Assembly: GCF_004127215.1 (NCBI RefSeq)
Contig: NZ_QEWJ01000014.1
Span: 1-36,849 of the forward strand
DNA: 36,849 nt
From: Streptococcus oralis
Lineage (GTDB): Bacteria > Bacillota > Bacilli > Lactobacillales > Streptococcaceae
Reading direction: 5' to 3'
A model generated the notes under the pieces. That model searched no databases. It was not told the DNA's origin and saw only the letters and a list, made by a program, of their open reading frames with translations. Shown here piece after piece: positions 9,622 through 17,603 of the stretch (positions are counted from its first letter, which is position 1; each line of letters opens with the position of its first letter). Both the position numbers and the translations under genes were made by a program.

Positions 9622-11988
9622 TTATTTTCCAAAAATCTCTTTGAGGTCTGCTTCTGTAATCCCAATCATAGCGGGAATATTAGACCAGTTTTCCTCAGTG
9701 AGGATGTAGGATAGAGGAGAATCCTCTTGATTTTTCGTTTCAGCTGGGGCTGGGCTGGTTTGGTCGGTCGAATCGACCAGATCCTGAAAACGCTCAATCA
9801 GATAAGTCTTACGGGCAGTTCCGATATGTTTGACTGCATAGTCAAAGGCCTGTAATTCGCCTAGTAGGATGAGCTTGCTCTTAGCCCGTGTAATAGCCGT
9901 GTAGATGAGATTGCGTTCCAGCATGCGCTTGCTAGCACTAGTAATGGGCAGGATGACAACAGGGAACTCACTCCCCTGAGACTTATGGATACTCATGGCA
10001 TAGGCTAGCCGAATCTTGTACCATTCATTTCGAGGGTAGATAACCTCATTGCCATCAAAATCAATGACAATCTCGTCTTGTTTGGACTCGGTGTATTTTC
10101 CAGGAATCAGGTCTGTGATGTAGCCTAGGTCTCCATTAAAGACATTGACTTCGGCATCGTTGACTAGGTGAATGACCTTGTCACCCTTGCGATAGAAGCA
10201 TTGGGGAGCTTCAAAACTGAGTTGGTCTTTTTGTGGTGGATTGAGCAGGTCTTGCATGAGCTGATTGATGGCATCAATACCTGCAGTACCTCGATACATA
10301 GGCGCCAGCACCTGAATATCACGAGCCGAAATGCCACTTCTGAGGGCGGCACCGAGGATTTTCTCAATGGTTGCAGGGATATGGCTACTCATGATTTCAA
10401 AGTAGGAGCGGTCTGCCTTTTTCTGGGTAAAGTCAGCTGGCAAGATGCCTTGTCGAATCTGGCTAGCCAAGGTAACGATAGTTGATTCCTCGCTCTGGCG
10501 ATAAATCCGTTCCAAGCGAGTCTGCGGAATCAAGGGTATCTGGAGCAGATCAGCTAAGACCTGTCCAGGACTGACAGAAGGCAACTGGTCGCTATCACCC
10601 ACGATGAGGATTTTACTGTTAGAAGAGATGTTGGAGAAAAGTTGATTTGCTAGCCAAGTATCCACCATAGAAAACTCATCTACAATGATAAAATCAGCAT
10701 CCAGATAATCTTCCAGATGGCTGGTATCATCGTCACCTGTCATTCCCAAATGACGGTGTATAGTAGCGCTAGGCAAACCTGTCAATTCATTCATGCGCCG
10801 AGCCGCTCGACCAGTTGGGGCAGCGAGAAGAATAGGTAAGTTGCTTTTTTTCTTGAAATCGAGTGCTTCAAGCAGGGCATAAACAGCGATAATCCCATTG
10901 ATAACGGTGGTCTTTCCAGTACCAGGTCCACCTGTTAGGATAAAGACCTTGTTCTGGATGGCATCGCAGATAGCTTGCTTTTGGATACTATCGTATTGGA
11001 TACCTAGTTCTTCCTCGATAGTAGAGATATGCTTTTGAATGGTTTCCAAATCTTGACTTTGTTTCTTTCCTTTTTCAAGGATACGAACTAAGTGACTGCG
11101 GATGCCTTCTTCAGCGAAAAAGAGGCTATTATCAAAAATTTTAGTGTCAATCTGCTGAACCTTGTCTTCTTCAATCAGGTAGGAGAGTTCCTGAGCAACT
11201 TGGCTGGGATCCAGTTCCACGGGACGGGAAGACTCGAGGAGAGTCAGGGTCTGTTCCAGCAAATCACGGGCTTCCATATAGGTATCGCCCGTATTCATAC
11301 AGCCTTGAAAGAGGCTGTGGACAAGACCTGCACGGAAGCGCTCAGGAGCTTGACTTTCAATACCTAGTTCAGCAGCTAATTGGTCAGCAATGGTGAAGCT
11401 CAAACCCTTGATATCTTCAACCAGTTGGTAGGGATAGTTTTCGACAATATCCAGCGTTTCTTCCTTGTAAAAGTCTTGAATCTGAAAGGCTAGTTTATTG
11501 GGAATGCCGTAGTTGGCCAGTTTTGCCAAGACCATCTCTGTCCCATAGTTGAGACGAAGTGTAGAGAGGAAAGCCTCACGGTTTTTGGCAGAGAGTCCAG
11601 CAATACTTTCCAGCTTTTCAGGATGCTCCAGAATTTCGTCTATGGTATTTTCGCCATACGTATCAACGATTTTCTGAGCTGTTTTGAGTCCAATTCCCTT
11701 AAAATGACTGCTGGAAAAGTACTTGACTAAGCCTTTGCTAGTGGGTTTTGCTCGCTCATAACGACTGATCTGTAGCTGTTCACCATACTTGGAGTGCTGA
11801 ACGATTTGTCCCCAAAAAGTATAGTCTTCGCCCTCAATCACGTCAGCCATGGTTCCTGTAACGATGATTTCAAAATCGTCAAAGTCCTCCGCATTGGTAT
11901 CTTGGATATCTAGGAGGAGGATGCGATAAAAATTACTGACATTTTCAAAAATAATACGTTCAATGGTGCCTGAAAAATAAACTTCCAT
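9622..11988 (-). CDS. recD2: RecD2-type 5'-3' DNA helicase
   Basis: A superfamily 1B helicase of 788 residues. The N-terminal third (about 1-330) has an OB-like start and tandem helix-hairpin-helix segments (HFKGIGLKTAQKIVDTYG, IAGLSAKNREAF, IKGLSFTIADQLA), typical of RecD2 and absent from the RecBCD subunit. Walker A GGPGTGKT is at 353-360, the acidic motif DEFSM at 437-441, then GDSDQLPSV, the arginine-finger YRQSEES region and the C-terminal YAMSIHKSQGSE and TAITRAKSKL motifs. In Firmicutes it works outside RecBCD in replication-fork repair and mismatch-linked processes. The ATG is preceded by AAAAGGAAA. The start lies 18 bases after a hairpin terminator of the upstream lepB transcript, so it may be expressed by readthrough. 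Confidence 0.93.
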   Translation of the reverse strand: MEVYFSGTIERIIFENVSNFYRILLLDIQDTNAEDFDDFEIIVTGTMADVIEGEDYTFWGQIVQHSKYGEQLQISRYERAKPTSKGLVKYFSSSHFKGIGLKTAQKIVDTYGENTIDEILEHPEKLESIAGLSAKNREAFLSTLRLNYGTEMVLAKLANYGIPNKLAFQIQDFYKEETLDIVENYPYQLVEDIKGLSFTIADQLAAELGIESQAPERFRAGLVHSLFQGCMNTGDTYMEARDLLEQTLTLLESSRPVELDPSQVAQELSYLIEEDKVQQIDTKIFDNSLFFAEEGIRSHLVRILEKGKKQSQDLETIQKHISTIEEELGIQYDSIQKQAICDAIQNKVFILTGGPGTGKTTVINGIIAVYALLEALDFKKKSNLPILLAAPTGRAARRMNELTGLPSATIHRHLGMTGDDDTSHLEDYLDADFIIVDEFSMVDTWLANQLFSNISSNSKILIVGDSDQLPSVSPGQVLADLLQIPLIPQTRLERIYRQSEESTIVTLASQIRQGILPADFTQKKADRSYFEIMSSHIPATIEKILGAALRSGISARDIQVLAPMYRGTAGIDAINQLMQDLLNPPQKDQLSFEAPQCFYRKGDKVIHLVNDAEVNVFNGDLGYITDLIPGKYTESKQDEIVIDFDGNEVIYPRNEWYKIRLAYAMSIHKSQGSEFPVVILPITSASKRMLERNLIYTAITRAKSKLILLGELQAFDYAVKHIGTARKTYLIERFQDLVDSTDQTSPAPAETKNQEDSPLSYILTEENWSNIPAMIGITEADLKEIFGK

Positions 11989-12006
11989 AGGTTTCCTTTT
12001 TGATAG

Positions 12007-12029
12007 AAAAAGAGCTGGGATAGAGCTCT
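12007..12029 (-). terminator. Hairpin terminator downstream of lepB, just before recD2
   Basis: Read on the minus strand, AGAGCT at 12029-12024 pairs with AGCTCT at 12016-12011 around a 7-base loop and runs into T residues (12011-12007). The recD2 ribosome site lies immediately after it. No promoter fits between the hairpin and recD2, so it may act as a partial attenuator. Confidence 0.7.
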
Positions 12030-12030
12030 C

Positions 12031-12104
12031 AGTTAGGCTTTTCTTGGATCTGGAACTTGGTACAAGATATCGCCAAGTTGCAATCTAATCCTAAAAGGCT
12101 AACT
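12031..12104. repeat. Long imperfect inverted repeat in the lepB-recD2 spacer
   Basis: Three nested arms are visible. The outer arms AGTTAGGCTTTT (12031-12042) and AAAAGGCTAACT (12093-12104) match in 11 of 12 positions. GGAT (12046-12049) pairs with ATCC (12088-12091). AACTTGG (12054-12060) pairs perfectly with CCAAGTT (12073-12079) around a 12-base loop. It would fold in RNA from either strand. No coding capacity is supported here; the plus-strand open frame across it is antisense to lepB. Confidence 0.65.
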
Positions 12105-12137
12105 CAAAAAGACTATCACAGCATCTGGTTGCTGGTT

Positions 12138-12752
12138 TTAAAAGATTCCGATACGGTTGAGTGGCCAGAAACGGAATTTGGCTTCCCCTTTGATTTGACT
12201 GGCCTTAAAGGTTCCAACATGGCGACTGTCGCTAGAAACCAAACGGTCATCTCCAAGGAGGAGGTATTCACCTTCAGGTACTGTAAAGCTGAAGCTGGTG
12301 TTGAAATTTATATCGACAGTAAAGGCCTGAGCCTTCTGAGCAAGGCTTCTAAAATAGACCCCCTTATCCCCTTCAAAGCCTTTCCCTGAATAAGTGCTCT
12401 GAAGTTTGTCGTTTTTAAACTGTTGGAGGTAGTCTGCTAGGTAAGGTTCGTCCGTTTCTTTATCGTTGATGTAAAGTTTGTCGTTTTCGTAGCGAATGGT
12501 ATCTCCGGGCATGCCGATGACGCGTTTAACGATGTCTTTATTTCCATCCTCCTCATGGGCAACAACGATGTCGAAGCGGTCAATTGGGAGGTGTTTAACA
12601 ACGAAGAGAACTTCTCCGTCAGCTAGGGTAGGGTCCATAGAGTGTCCTTCCACACGGACATTGGTCCAGAGAAAGAGGCGACTGAGTCCCACTACTATAA
12701 CGATGAGGAACGTAAGTCCCAACTCTTTTAGAAATGTTTTCAAATAATTCAT
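12138..12752 (-). CDS. lepB: Signal peptidase I
   Basis: A membrane-anchored serine protease (204 residues) that cleaves Sec and Tat signal peptides outside the membrane. One N-terminal transmembrane helix (about 10-29) leads into the S26 catalytic region. The nucleophile Ser38 sits in GHSMDPTL, and the general base Lys76 in DIVKRVIGMPGD; the later GDDRLVSSDSRHVG is the conserved C-terminal box. It lies 3 bases downstream of rnhC on the same strand and is co-transcribed with it. It may process secreted proteins such as the choline-binding protein of this window. Length and motifs are normal. Confidence 0.95.
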   Translation of the reverse strand: MNYLKTFLKELGLTFLIVIVVGLSRLFLWTNVRVEGHSMDPTLADGEVLFVVKHLPIDRFDIVVAHEEDGNKDIVKRVIGMPGDTIRYENDKLYINDKETDEPYLADYLQQFKNDKLQSTYSGKGFEGDKGVYFRSLAQKAQAFTVDINFNTSFSFTVPEGEYLLLGDDRLVSSDSRHVGTFKASQIKGEAKFRFWPLNRIGIF

Positions 12753-12755
12753 AAT

Positions 12756-13637
12756 TTACCTTTCTAGCAGTGCTTTAGCTTTTTCAGTATTTTTAAAATG
12801 CAGTTTGGCACAGAAGTTGAGACCTTTCATACCATAGGCTTGAAGGATTTTGCTAGCAACCTTATCAGAAGCGGTTCCTGCGCCACTTGGCAGTTGGTAG
12901 CCCAGTTCTCGTCCAAGATTTTCCAAGTTTTCCAAGAAGAGATCACGCGCGATGATGGAGCTAACCGCAACAGCCATATATTTTTCCTCGGCTTTCTCTT
13001 CCAAACTAACCTTGTTTGGGAAATGATTGGCTTCTTGTGCCAAGTACTTATCATAGTTTTTAGGACTTGTAAAAGCATCAATCACGATTTTTTCTGGCTG
13101 GACTCCTTTTTGAAGCAGGAGAAAGATAGCTTGGTTGTGAAGGGCAACCTTTACAGAAACAGCATTGTAACGCTCTCCGATAACTTCATTATACTTGCTC
13201 GGTGAGAGAAGCAGTGCTTGATGCTGGATCCTTTCCTTGAGGATAGGGGCAATCTGACGAATCTTTTGGTCTGTCAGAGTTTTGGAATCCCCCACTCCGA
13301 GTTTTCTCAAGAAGTCATGCTGGTCAGGTGTCACAAAGGAAGCCACGACAGCAAGCCCACCAAAGTAGGAACCATTCCCCACCTCATCGGTCCCAATCAT
13401 AGGGAAATCTTGTCCACTGTTTTCTTGTTGTACTTGATAACCAAAGAAACTGGCGTACTTCTCCGCCATTTCGCCCTGCAGGAGGACTTTTCCAGAAGTA
13501 TAGATGGAAATCGTTGCCTGAGGCAGGCGCAAAAAGTAGCGGATATAAGTATTGTTACTAGGGCTGAGAGCCTTCTGATACTGACTTAAAAAGCTCTGAA
13601 TTTCCTGTTCGCTAGGTGTGAGTGTGATACTTGCCAT
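12756..13637 (-). CDS. rnhC: Ribonuclease HIII
   Basis: A type 2 RNase H of 293 residues that cleaves the RNA strand of RNA-DNA hybrids. The N-terminal TBP-like substrate domain (1-75) distinguishes HIII from HII. Catalytic acids are seen as Asp84-Glu85 in [13 protein letters not shown] and Asp187 in [18 protein letters not shown] (115-123) is also conserved. Streptococcal genomes normally also encode RNase HII (rnhB) elsewhere. The ATG at 13637 has no ribosome site, and the promoter -10 ends only 7 bases upstream, so the mRNA may begin at or next to the start codon. It is divergent from zapA, and lepB follows after 3 bases. Confidence 0.94.
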   Translation of the reverse strand: MASITLTPSEQEIQSFLSQYQKALSPSNNTYIRYFLRLPQATISIYTSGKVLLQGEMAEKYASFFGYQVQQENSGQDFPMIGTDEVGNGSYFGGLAVVASFVTPDQHDFLRKLGVGDSKTLTDQKIRQIAPILKERIQHQALLLSPSKYNEVIGERYNAVSVKVALHNQAIFLLLQKGVQPEKIVIDAFTSPKNYDKYLAQEANHFPNKVSLEEKAEEKYMAVAVSSIIARDLFLENLENLGRELGYQLPSGAGTASDKVASKILQAYGMKGLNFCAKLHFKNTEKAKALLER

Positions 13638-13644
13638 AGTTTCT

Positions 13645-13674
13645 ATTGTACCATAAAAGCAGGAGAATTGGTAA
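13645..13674 (-). promoter_or_regulatory. Promoter of rnhC-lepB, implying a leaderless transcript
   Basis: Read on the minus strand, the -10 is TACAAT at 13650-13645 with an extended TGG before it. A modest -35, TTACCA, lies at 13674-13669 after an 18-base spacer. The -10 is only 7 bases from the ATG at 13637, which puts the expected start point on or beside the A of the ATG. The divergent zapA -35 begins 4 bases away. Confidence 0.65.
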
Positions 13675-13677
13675 AAA

Positions 13678-13706
13678 CTGACAAAGTTAGCGAAATTTGG
13701 TATAAT
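13678..13706 (+). promoter_or_regulatory. Promoter of zapA-cvpA
   Basis: CTGACA at 13678-13683 and TATAAT at 13701-13706, separated by 17 bases, with the extended-10 TG at 13698-13699. Start is expected near 13713, so GAGGTG (13712-13717) lies at the very start of the message. It is divergent from the rnhC promoter, the two -35 elements lying back to back. Confidence 0.8.
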
Positions 13707-13723
13707 ATCGTGAGGTGAATTTT

Positions 13724-14026
13724 ATGGCAAATCTAAATCGATATAAGTTTACATTCGGGAAAAAGACATTAACCTTGACAACCGAGCATGACAATCTCTT
13801 TATGGAGGAAATTGCCAAGGTTGCGACTGAAAAATACCAAGCAATTAAAGAACAAATGCCTGGGGCGGATGATGAAACGATTGCCCTCCTTTTAGCGATC
13901 AACAGTCTATCGACGCAGCTCAGTCGTGAGATTGAGTTTGACGATAAGGAGCAGGAGCTTGAAGACCTTCGAAATAAGTTAGTGGCTGTTAAGCAAGAGC
14001 AGAGCAAGATTGAGGATTCCCTATGA
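13724..14026 (+). CDS. zapA: ZapA-like cell division protein
   Basis: A small 100-residue protein beginning MANLNRYKFTFGKKTLTLTT, a ZapA-type N-terminal beta region, followed by a helical and coiled-coil tail (about 60-100) rich in Glu, Lys and Gln. ZapA proteins bundle FtsZ filaments at the division ring. The start at 13724 is preferred over an in-frame GTG at 13715, because the GAGGTG ribosome site overlaps that GTG. It overlaps cvpA by the ATGA at 14023-14026; zapA next to cvpA and mutS2 is a common arrangement in Firmicutes. The name rests on the N-terminal motif, size and gene order. Confidence 0.8.
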   Translation: MANLNRYKFTFGKKTLTLTTEHDNLFMEEIAKVATEKYQAIKEQMPGADDETIALLLAINSLSTQLSREIEFDDKEQELEDLRNKLVAVKQEQSKIEDSL

Positions 14027-14571
14027 TTTCGATCCTTCTCTTGCTGGTTCTTGCTTGGGGCTTTTACATCGGCTACCGTAGAGGTTTGGTGTTGCAAGTT
14101 TATTATTTCCTCGTGGCAGTGATTTCAGCCTTTGTTGCGGGACAGTTTTATAAATCACTGGGGGAACACTTCCATTTGCTTGTCCCTTATGCCAATCCTC
14201 AGGAAGGACAGGGCACCTTTTTCTTCCCCTCAGACCAGCTTTTTCAGCTAGACAAGGTCTTTTATGCGGGTCTGGCCTACCTTCTAGTTTTCGGAATTTG
14301 TTACAGTATTGGACGTTTTATCGGTTTGTTCCTACATTTGATTCCGACTAAGAAGCTAGGGGGCACTTGGCTTCGTATCGGAGCAGGCCTCTTGTCGCTA
14401 TTGGTAACCTTATTTGTCTTGCAAATGGCTCTGACCATTCTTGCAACGGTGCCTATGGCAGCTGTGCAAAATCCCCTTGAAAAGAGCGTGGTAGCCAAGC
14501 ATATCATCCAAAGTGTTCCTTTTACGACAAACTTTATCAAACAACTCTGGGTTACAAATTTAATCGGATAA
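14023..14571 (+). CDS. cvpA: CvpA family membrane protein
   Basis: A 182-residue integral membrane protein with about four transmembrane segments (roughly 1-17, 27-45, 85-107, 118-140). The N terminus ISILLLLVLAWGFYIGYRRGL, with the conserved GYRRGL, is the CvpA family mark. Members were first linked to colicin V production in Escherichia coli, but the biochemical role is not settled. It is translationally coupled to zapA (ATGA overlap) and followed by a weak hairpin terminator. It may act in envelope or division functions with its neighbour, but this is inference. Confidence 0.85.
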   Translation: MISILLLLVLAWGFYIGYRRGLVLQVYYFLVAVISAFVAGQFYKSLGEHFHLLVPYANPQEGQGTFFFPSDQLFQLDKVFYAGLAYLLVFGICYSIGRFIGLFLHLIPTKKLGGTWLRIGAGLLSLLVTLFVLQMALTILATVPMAAVQNPLEKSVVAKHIIQSVPFTTNFIKQLWVTNLIG

Positions 14572-14602
14572 AAAGGGCGGGAGTTTTCCTAGCCCTTTGT
14601 TT
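14571..14602 (+). terminator. Probable weak terminator after cvpA
   Basis: AAAGGGC at 14572-14578 pairs with GCCCTTT at 14592-14598 around a 13-base loop. The following TGTTTA is a poor T tract, so termination may be partial and feed mutS2. Confidence 0.5.
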
Positions 14603-14646
14603 ACAGATTGGATGACTAGTATCAGGTAAAGTCAAAAACCTCTAGT

Positions 14647-14655
14647 TGCTACAAT
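14647..14655 (+). promoter_or_regulatory. Extended-10 promoter of mutS2
   Basis: TGCTACAAT at 14647-14655 fits an extended -10. No recognisable -35 lies 17 bases upstream. The ribosome site AAGGAAAG (14673-14680) precedes the ATG at 14684. Confidence 0.5.
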
Positions 14656-14683
14656 TTTGTAAACAAATACACAAGGAAAGAAT

Positions 14684-17020
14684 ATGAATACAAAAATACT
14701 AGAAACATTAGAATTTAATAAAATAAAAGCCTTGTTTGAACCTCATATCCTGACAGAACAGGGATTAGAGGAGCTAAAAGGTTTGGTTCCGACTACCAAG
14801 GAGGATAAAATCAAACAGGCTTTTGCTGAGATGGAGGAAATGCAAGCCCTATTTGTGGAGCAACCTCACTTTACCATCCTAGCGACACGTGAAATTTCAG
14901 CGATTTGTAAGCGTTTAGAGATGGGGGCGGATCTCAATATCGAGGAGTTTCTACTTATCAAACGGGTCTTGCTTGCTAGCAGAGAGTTACAAAGTTTTTA
15001 TGCCAATCTCGAAAACGTACGCTTGGAACAGTTGATGAGATGGTTTGAGAAACTGCATGATTTTCCACACTTGCAAGGAAATCTCCAAGCCCTAAATGAC
15101 GCAGGTTTCATCGAAAATTTCGCCAGCGAAGAACTAGCACGCATCCGTCGAAAAATCCATGATAGCGAGAGTCAGGTCCGAGATGTCTTACAAGACTTGC
15201 TCAAGCAAAAAGCTCAGATGTTGACGGAAGCGATTATCGCTAGTAGAAATGGCCGTCAGGTCTTACCCGTCAAGAATACCTACCGCAACAAGATTGCAGG
15301 TGTTGTCCACGACATCTCTGCCAGTGGAAATACGGTCTATATCGAGCCACGTGAGGTCGTGAAACTAAGCGAAGAAATCGCGAGTCTGCGAGCTGATGAG
15401 CGCTATGAGATGATTCGTATCCTGCAGGAGTTATCGGAACGGGTCCGTCCTCATGCTGCAGAGATTGCCAATGATGCTTGGATTATCGGGCACCTAGACT
15501 TGATTCGTGCCAAAGTGCGTTTCATTCAAGAAAGACAAGCGGTTGTTCCTCAACTTTCAGATAACCAAGAGATTCAACTTCTTCATGTTCGCCATCCTTT
15601 GGTCAAAAATGCAGTGGCAAACGATGTACACTTTGGTAAGGAATTAACGACTATTGTCATTACAGGTCCCAATACAGGTGGGAAGACCATCATGCTCAAA
15701 ACCTTGGGTTTGACTCAACTTATGGCCCAGTCAGGCTTGCCCATTTTAGCTGATAAGGGGAGCCGTGTCGGTATTTTCGAAGAAATCTTCGCAGATATTG
15801 GGGATGAGCAGTCTATCGAGCAAAGCTTGTCTACCTTCTCCAGTCACATGACCAATATCGTAGATATTCTTGGCAAGGTCAACAAACATTCACTTTTACT
15901 CTTAGATGAGCTTGGCGCAGGTACCGACCCGCAGGAAGGAGCAGCCCTTGCTATGGCTATTTTGGAAGATCTTCGCCTACGTCAGGTCAAAACTATGGCG
16001 ACGACCCACTATCCAGAACTCAAGGCCTATGGTATTGAGACAGCCTTTGTGCAAAATGCCAGTATGGAGTTTGATACAGCCAGTCTGCGTCCGACCTATC
16101 GCTTTATGCAGGGAGTTCCTGGCCGAAGCAATGCCTTTGAAATTGCCAAACGCCTGGGCTTGTCAGATGTCATCGTTGGGGATGCCAGCCAGCAGGTCAA
16201 CCAAGATAATGACGTCAACCGCATCATAGAACAATTGGAAGAGCAAACGCTTGAAAGTCGCAAACGTCTAGATAATATCCGTGAGGTGGAACAAGAAAAC
16301 CTCAAGATGAACCGAGCACTCAAAAAACTTTACAACGAGTTCAATCGTGAAAAGGAAACTGAGCTCAATAAGGCGCGTGAACAGGCTGCTGAAATTGTGG
16401 AACTAGCGCTAAGTGAGAGTGACCAGATTCTCAAAAATCTTCACAGTAAGTCTCAACTCAAACCTCACGAAATCATTGAAACCAAGGCTGAGCTGAAAAA
16501 ACTGGCTCCTGAAAAAGTCGACTTATCTAAAAACAAGGTCCTTCAGAAAGCCAAGAAAAAACGAGCTCCAAAGGTGGGGGATGATATTGTGGTCCTCAGT
16601 TATGGCCAACGTGGAACCTTGACCAATCAGCTTAAGGACGGCCGTTGGGAAGCCCAAGTTGGTTTGATCAAGATGACCTTGGAAGAGAAAGAATTTGATC
16701 TTGTTCAAGTTCAACAAGAAGCCCCAGTCAAGAAAAAACAAGTTAATGTCGTGAAACGTGCTTCTGGTCGTGGTCCACAAGCGAGATTGGATCTCCGAGG
16801 CAAACGTTACGAAGAAGCCATGAATGAGCTGGATGCCTTTATTGACCAAGCCCTGCTTAATAACATGGCGCAGGTAGACATCATCCACGGTATCGGTACA
16901 GGAGTCATCCGTGAGGGCGTCACCAAATACCTACAAAGAAACAAGCATGTTAAGAGTTTCGGCTATGCTCCACAGAATGCTGGCGGCAGCGGAGCCACCA
17001 TTGTGACCTTCAAAGGATAG
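14684..17020 (+). CDS. mutS2: MutS2, recombination suppressor and ribosome-rescue ATPase/nuclease
   Basis: A 778-residue paralogue of MutS without mismatch-recognition domains. It has an N-terminal lever/clamp region (about 1-300), then the MutS-type ATPase with Walker A GPNTGGKT (328-335), the DELGAGTDP Walker B and the TTHYPELK motif. A long coiled coil (about 505-600), a KOW-like segment (about 630-690) and the C-terminal Smr nuclease domain from residue 702 ([10 protein letters not shown]) with HGIGTG (735-740) follow. In other Firmicutes MutS2 suppresses homologous recombination or splits collided ribosomes. Full length, with all motifs intact. No clear terminator follows; the next 580 bases are non-coding or decayed. 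Confidence 0.96.
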   Translation: MNTKILETLEFNKIKALFEPHILTEQGLEELKGLVPTTKEDKIKQAFAEMEEMQALFVEQPHFTILATREISAICKRLEMGADLNIEEFLLIKRVLLASRELQSFYANLENVRLEQLMRWFEKLHDFPHLQGNLQALNDAGFIENFASEELARIRRKIHDSESQVRDVLQDLLKQKAQMLTEAIIASRNGRQVLPVKNTYRNKIAGVVHDISASGNTVYIEPREVVKLSEEIASLRADERYEMIRILQELSERVRPHAAEIANDAWIIGHLDLIRAKVRFIQERQAVVPQLSDNQEIQLLHVRHPLVKNAVANDVHFGKELTTIVITGPNTGGKTIMLKTLGLTQLMAQSGLPILADKGSRVGIFEEIFADIGDEQSIEQSLSTFSSHMTNIVDILGKVNKHSLLLLDELGAGTDPQEGAALAMAILEDLRLRQVKTMATTHYPELKAYGIETAFVQNASMEFDTASLRPTYRFMQGVPGRSNAFEIAKRLGLSDVIVGDASQQVNQDNDVNRIIEQLEEQTLESRKRLDNIREVEQENLKMNRALKKLYNEFNREKETELNKAREQAAEIVELALSESDQILKNLHSKSQLKPHEIIETKAELKKLAPEKVDLSKNKVLQKAKKKRAPKVGDDIVVLSYGQRGTLTNQLKDGRWEAQVGLIKMTLEEKEFDLVQVQQEAPVKKKQVNVVKRASGRGPQARLDLRGKRYEEAMNELDAFIDQALLNNMAQVDIIHGIGTGVIREGVTKYLQRNKHVKSFGYAPQNAGGSGATIVTFKG

Positions 17021-17280
17021 AAGAATTTCGTAATTTATAAAGTAAAGCTAAATCAAACAATAAATTATAAAGACAGTTCCAGTCAGTTTAAAATACAAAT
17101 TCGAGGTTGAAGATAAGATTGATAAAGTCAGTAGTCAATATACGATAAAGAGATAGCAATGAGGAGTGATTTTTGGGAATATAGGAGTACTGTTTTTACA
17201 AATTTCACTTTATAAAAGAGTCGAGAAATACAGGATAGCTTTTTAAGATCTAGTACAGTTAGTTGGAGATTATTATCATA
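17021..17280. other. AT-rich stretch after mutS2 with no supported gene
   Basis: No open frame, terminator, repeat or RNA element could be supported here. The base composition is visibly more AT-rich than mutS2, and stops occur in all frames. It may belong to the same decayed accessory DNA as the remnant that follows. Confidence 0.5.
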
Positions 17281-17531
17281 TTGGAGTTTTTAGATGATGA
17301 AAGATTAAAAGTCGGTAATAGAGATTTTTTAATGATCATTGTTCAATCTGTTATATGTAAGAAATCACTATTGATCATGACTCAATGTTTGAAAATGGAG
17401 TGAGGGTTTTTGATTCTAATCATTAATCTAATAATTATCGCGTGTTTAAAACTGAATTGGGTATTAGCCACTGAAATGAGGTCGACGATATGATTGGTAG
17501 GATTTTAGTGATAAGGAAATCAAATATTTAG
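17281..17531 (+). pseudogene. Decayed hexapeptide-type acyltransferase (WbbJ-like) remnant
   Basis: No intact frame exists, but one frame from 17325 reads FFNDHCSICYM, stop, EITIDHDSMFENGVRVFDSNH, stop, then NNYRVFKTELG; a second frame upstream (17281-17325) supplies LKVGNR. Joined by a single-base shift, this resembles the left-handed beta-helix acetyltransferases that modify capsule and exopolysaccharide sugars. Their usual run is GNN.F.NDHCSI...ITIG..CMFG.GV.I.DHNH. At least two in-frame stops before the KTELG segment and one frameshift make it non-functional. The assignment is by eye from the motif and needs a search. It adjoins a glycosyltransferase, which fits a glycan-related remnant. 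Confidence 0.5.
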
Positions 17532-17603
17532 TCTAGAGGATAAAGAGAACTTGGTGATGTCTATTCGTCATCAACTAGGGAAAATTGATAGTGGAGAGTA
17601 GTA

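Noticed and set aside
12057-12389. Plus-strand open frame of 110 codons over the lepB 3' end
   Set aside because: It is antisense to the conserved C-terminal half of signal peptidase I, has no ribosome site and resembles no family; it also runs through the inverted repeats.
17021-17603. BOX, RUP or similar pneumococcal repeat in the mutS2-glycosyltransferase gap
   Set aside because: No recognisable BOX or RUP core sequence was seen; the only structure found is the broken acyltransferase translation.
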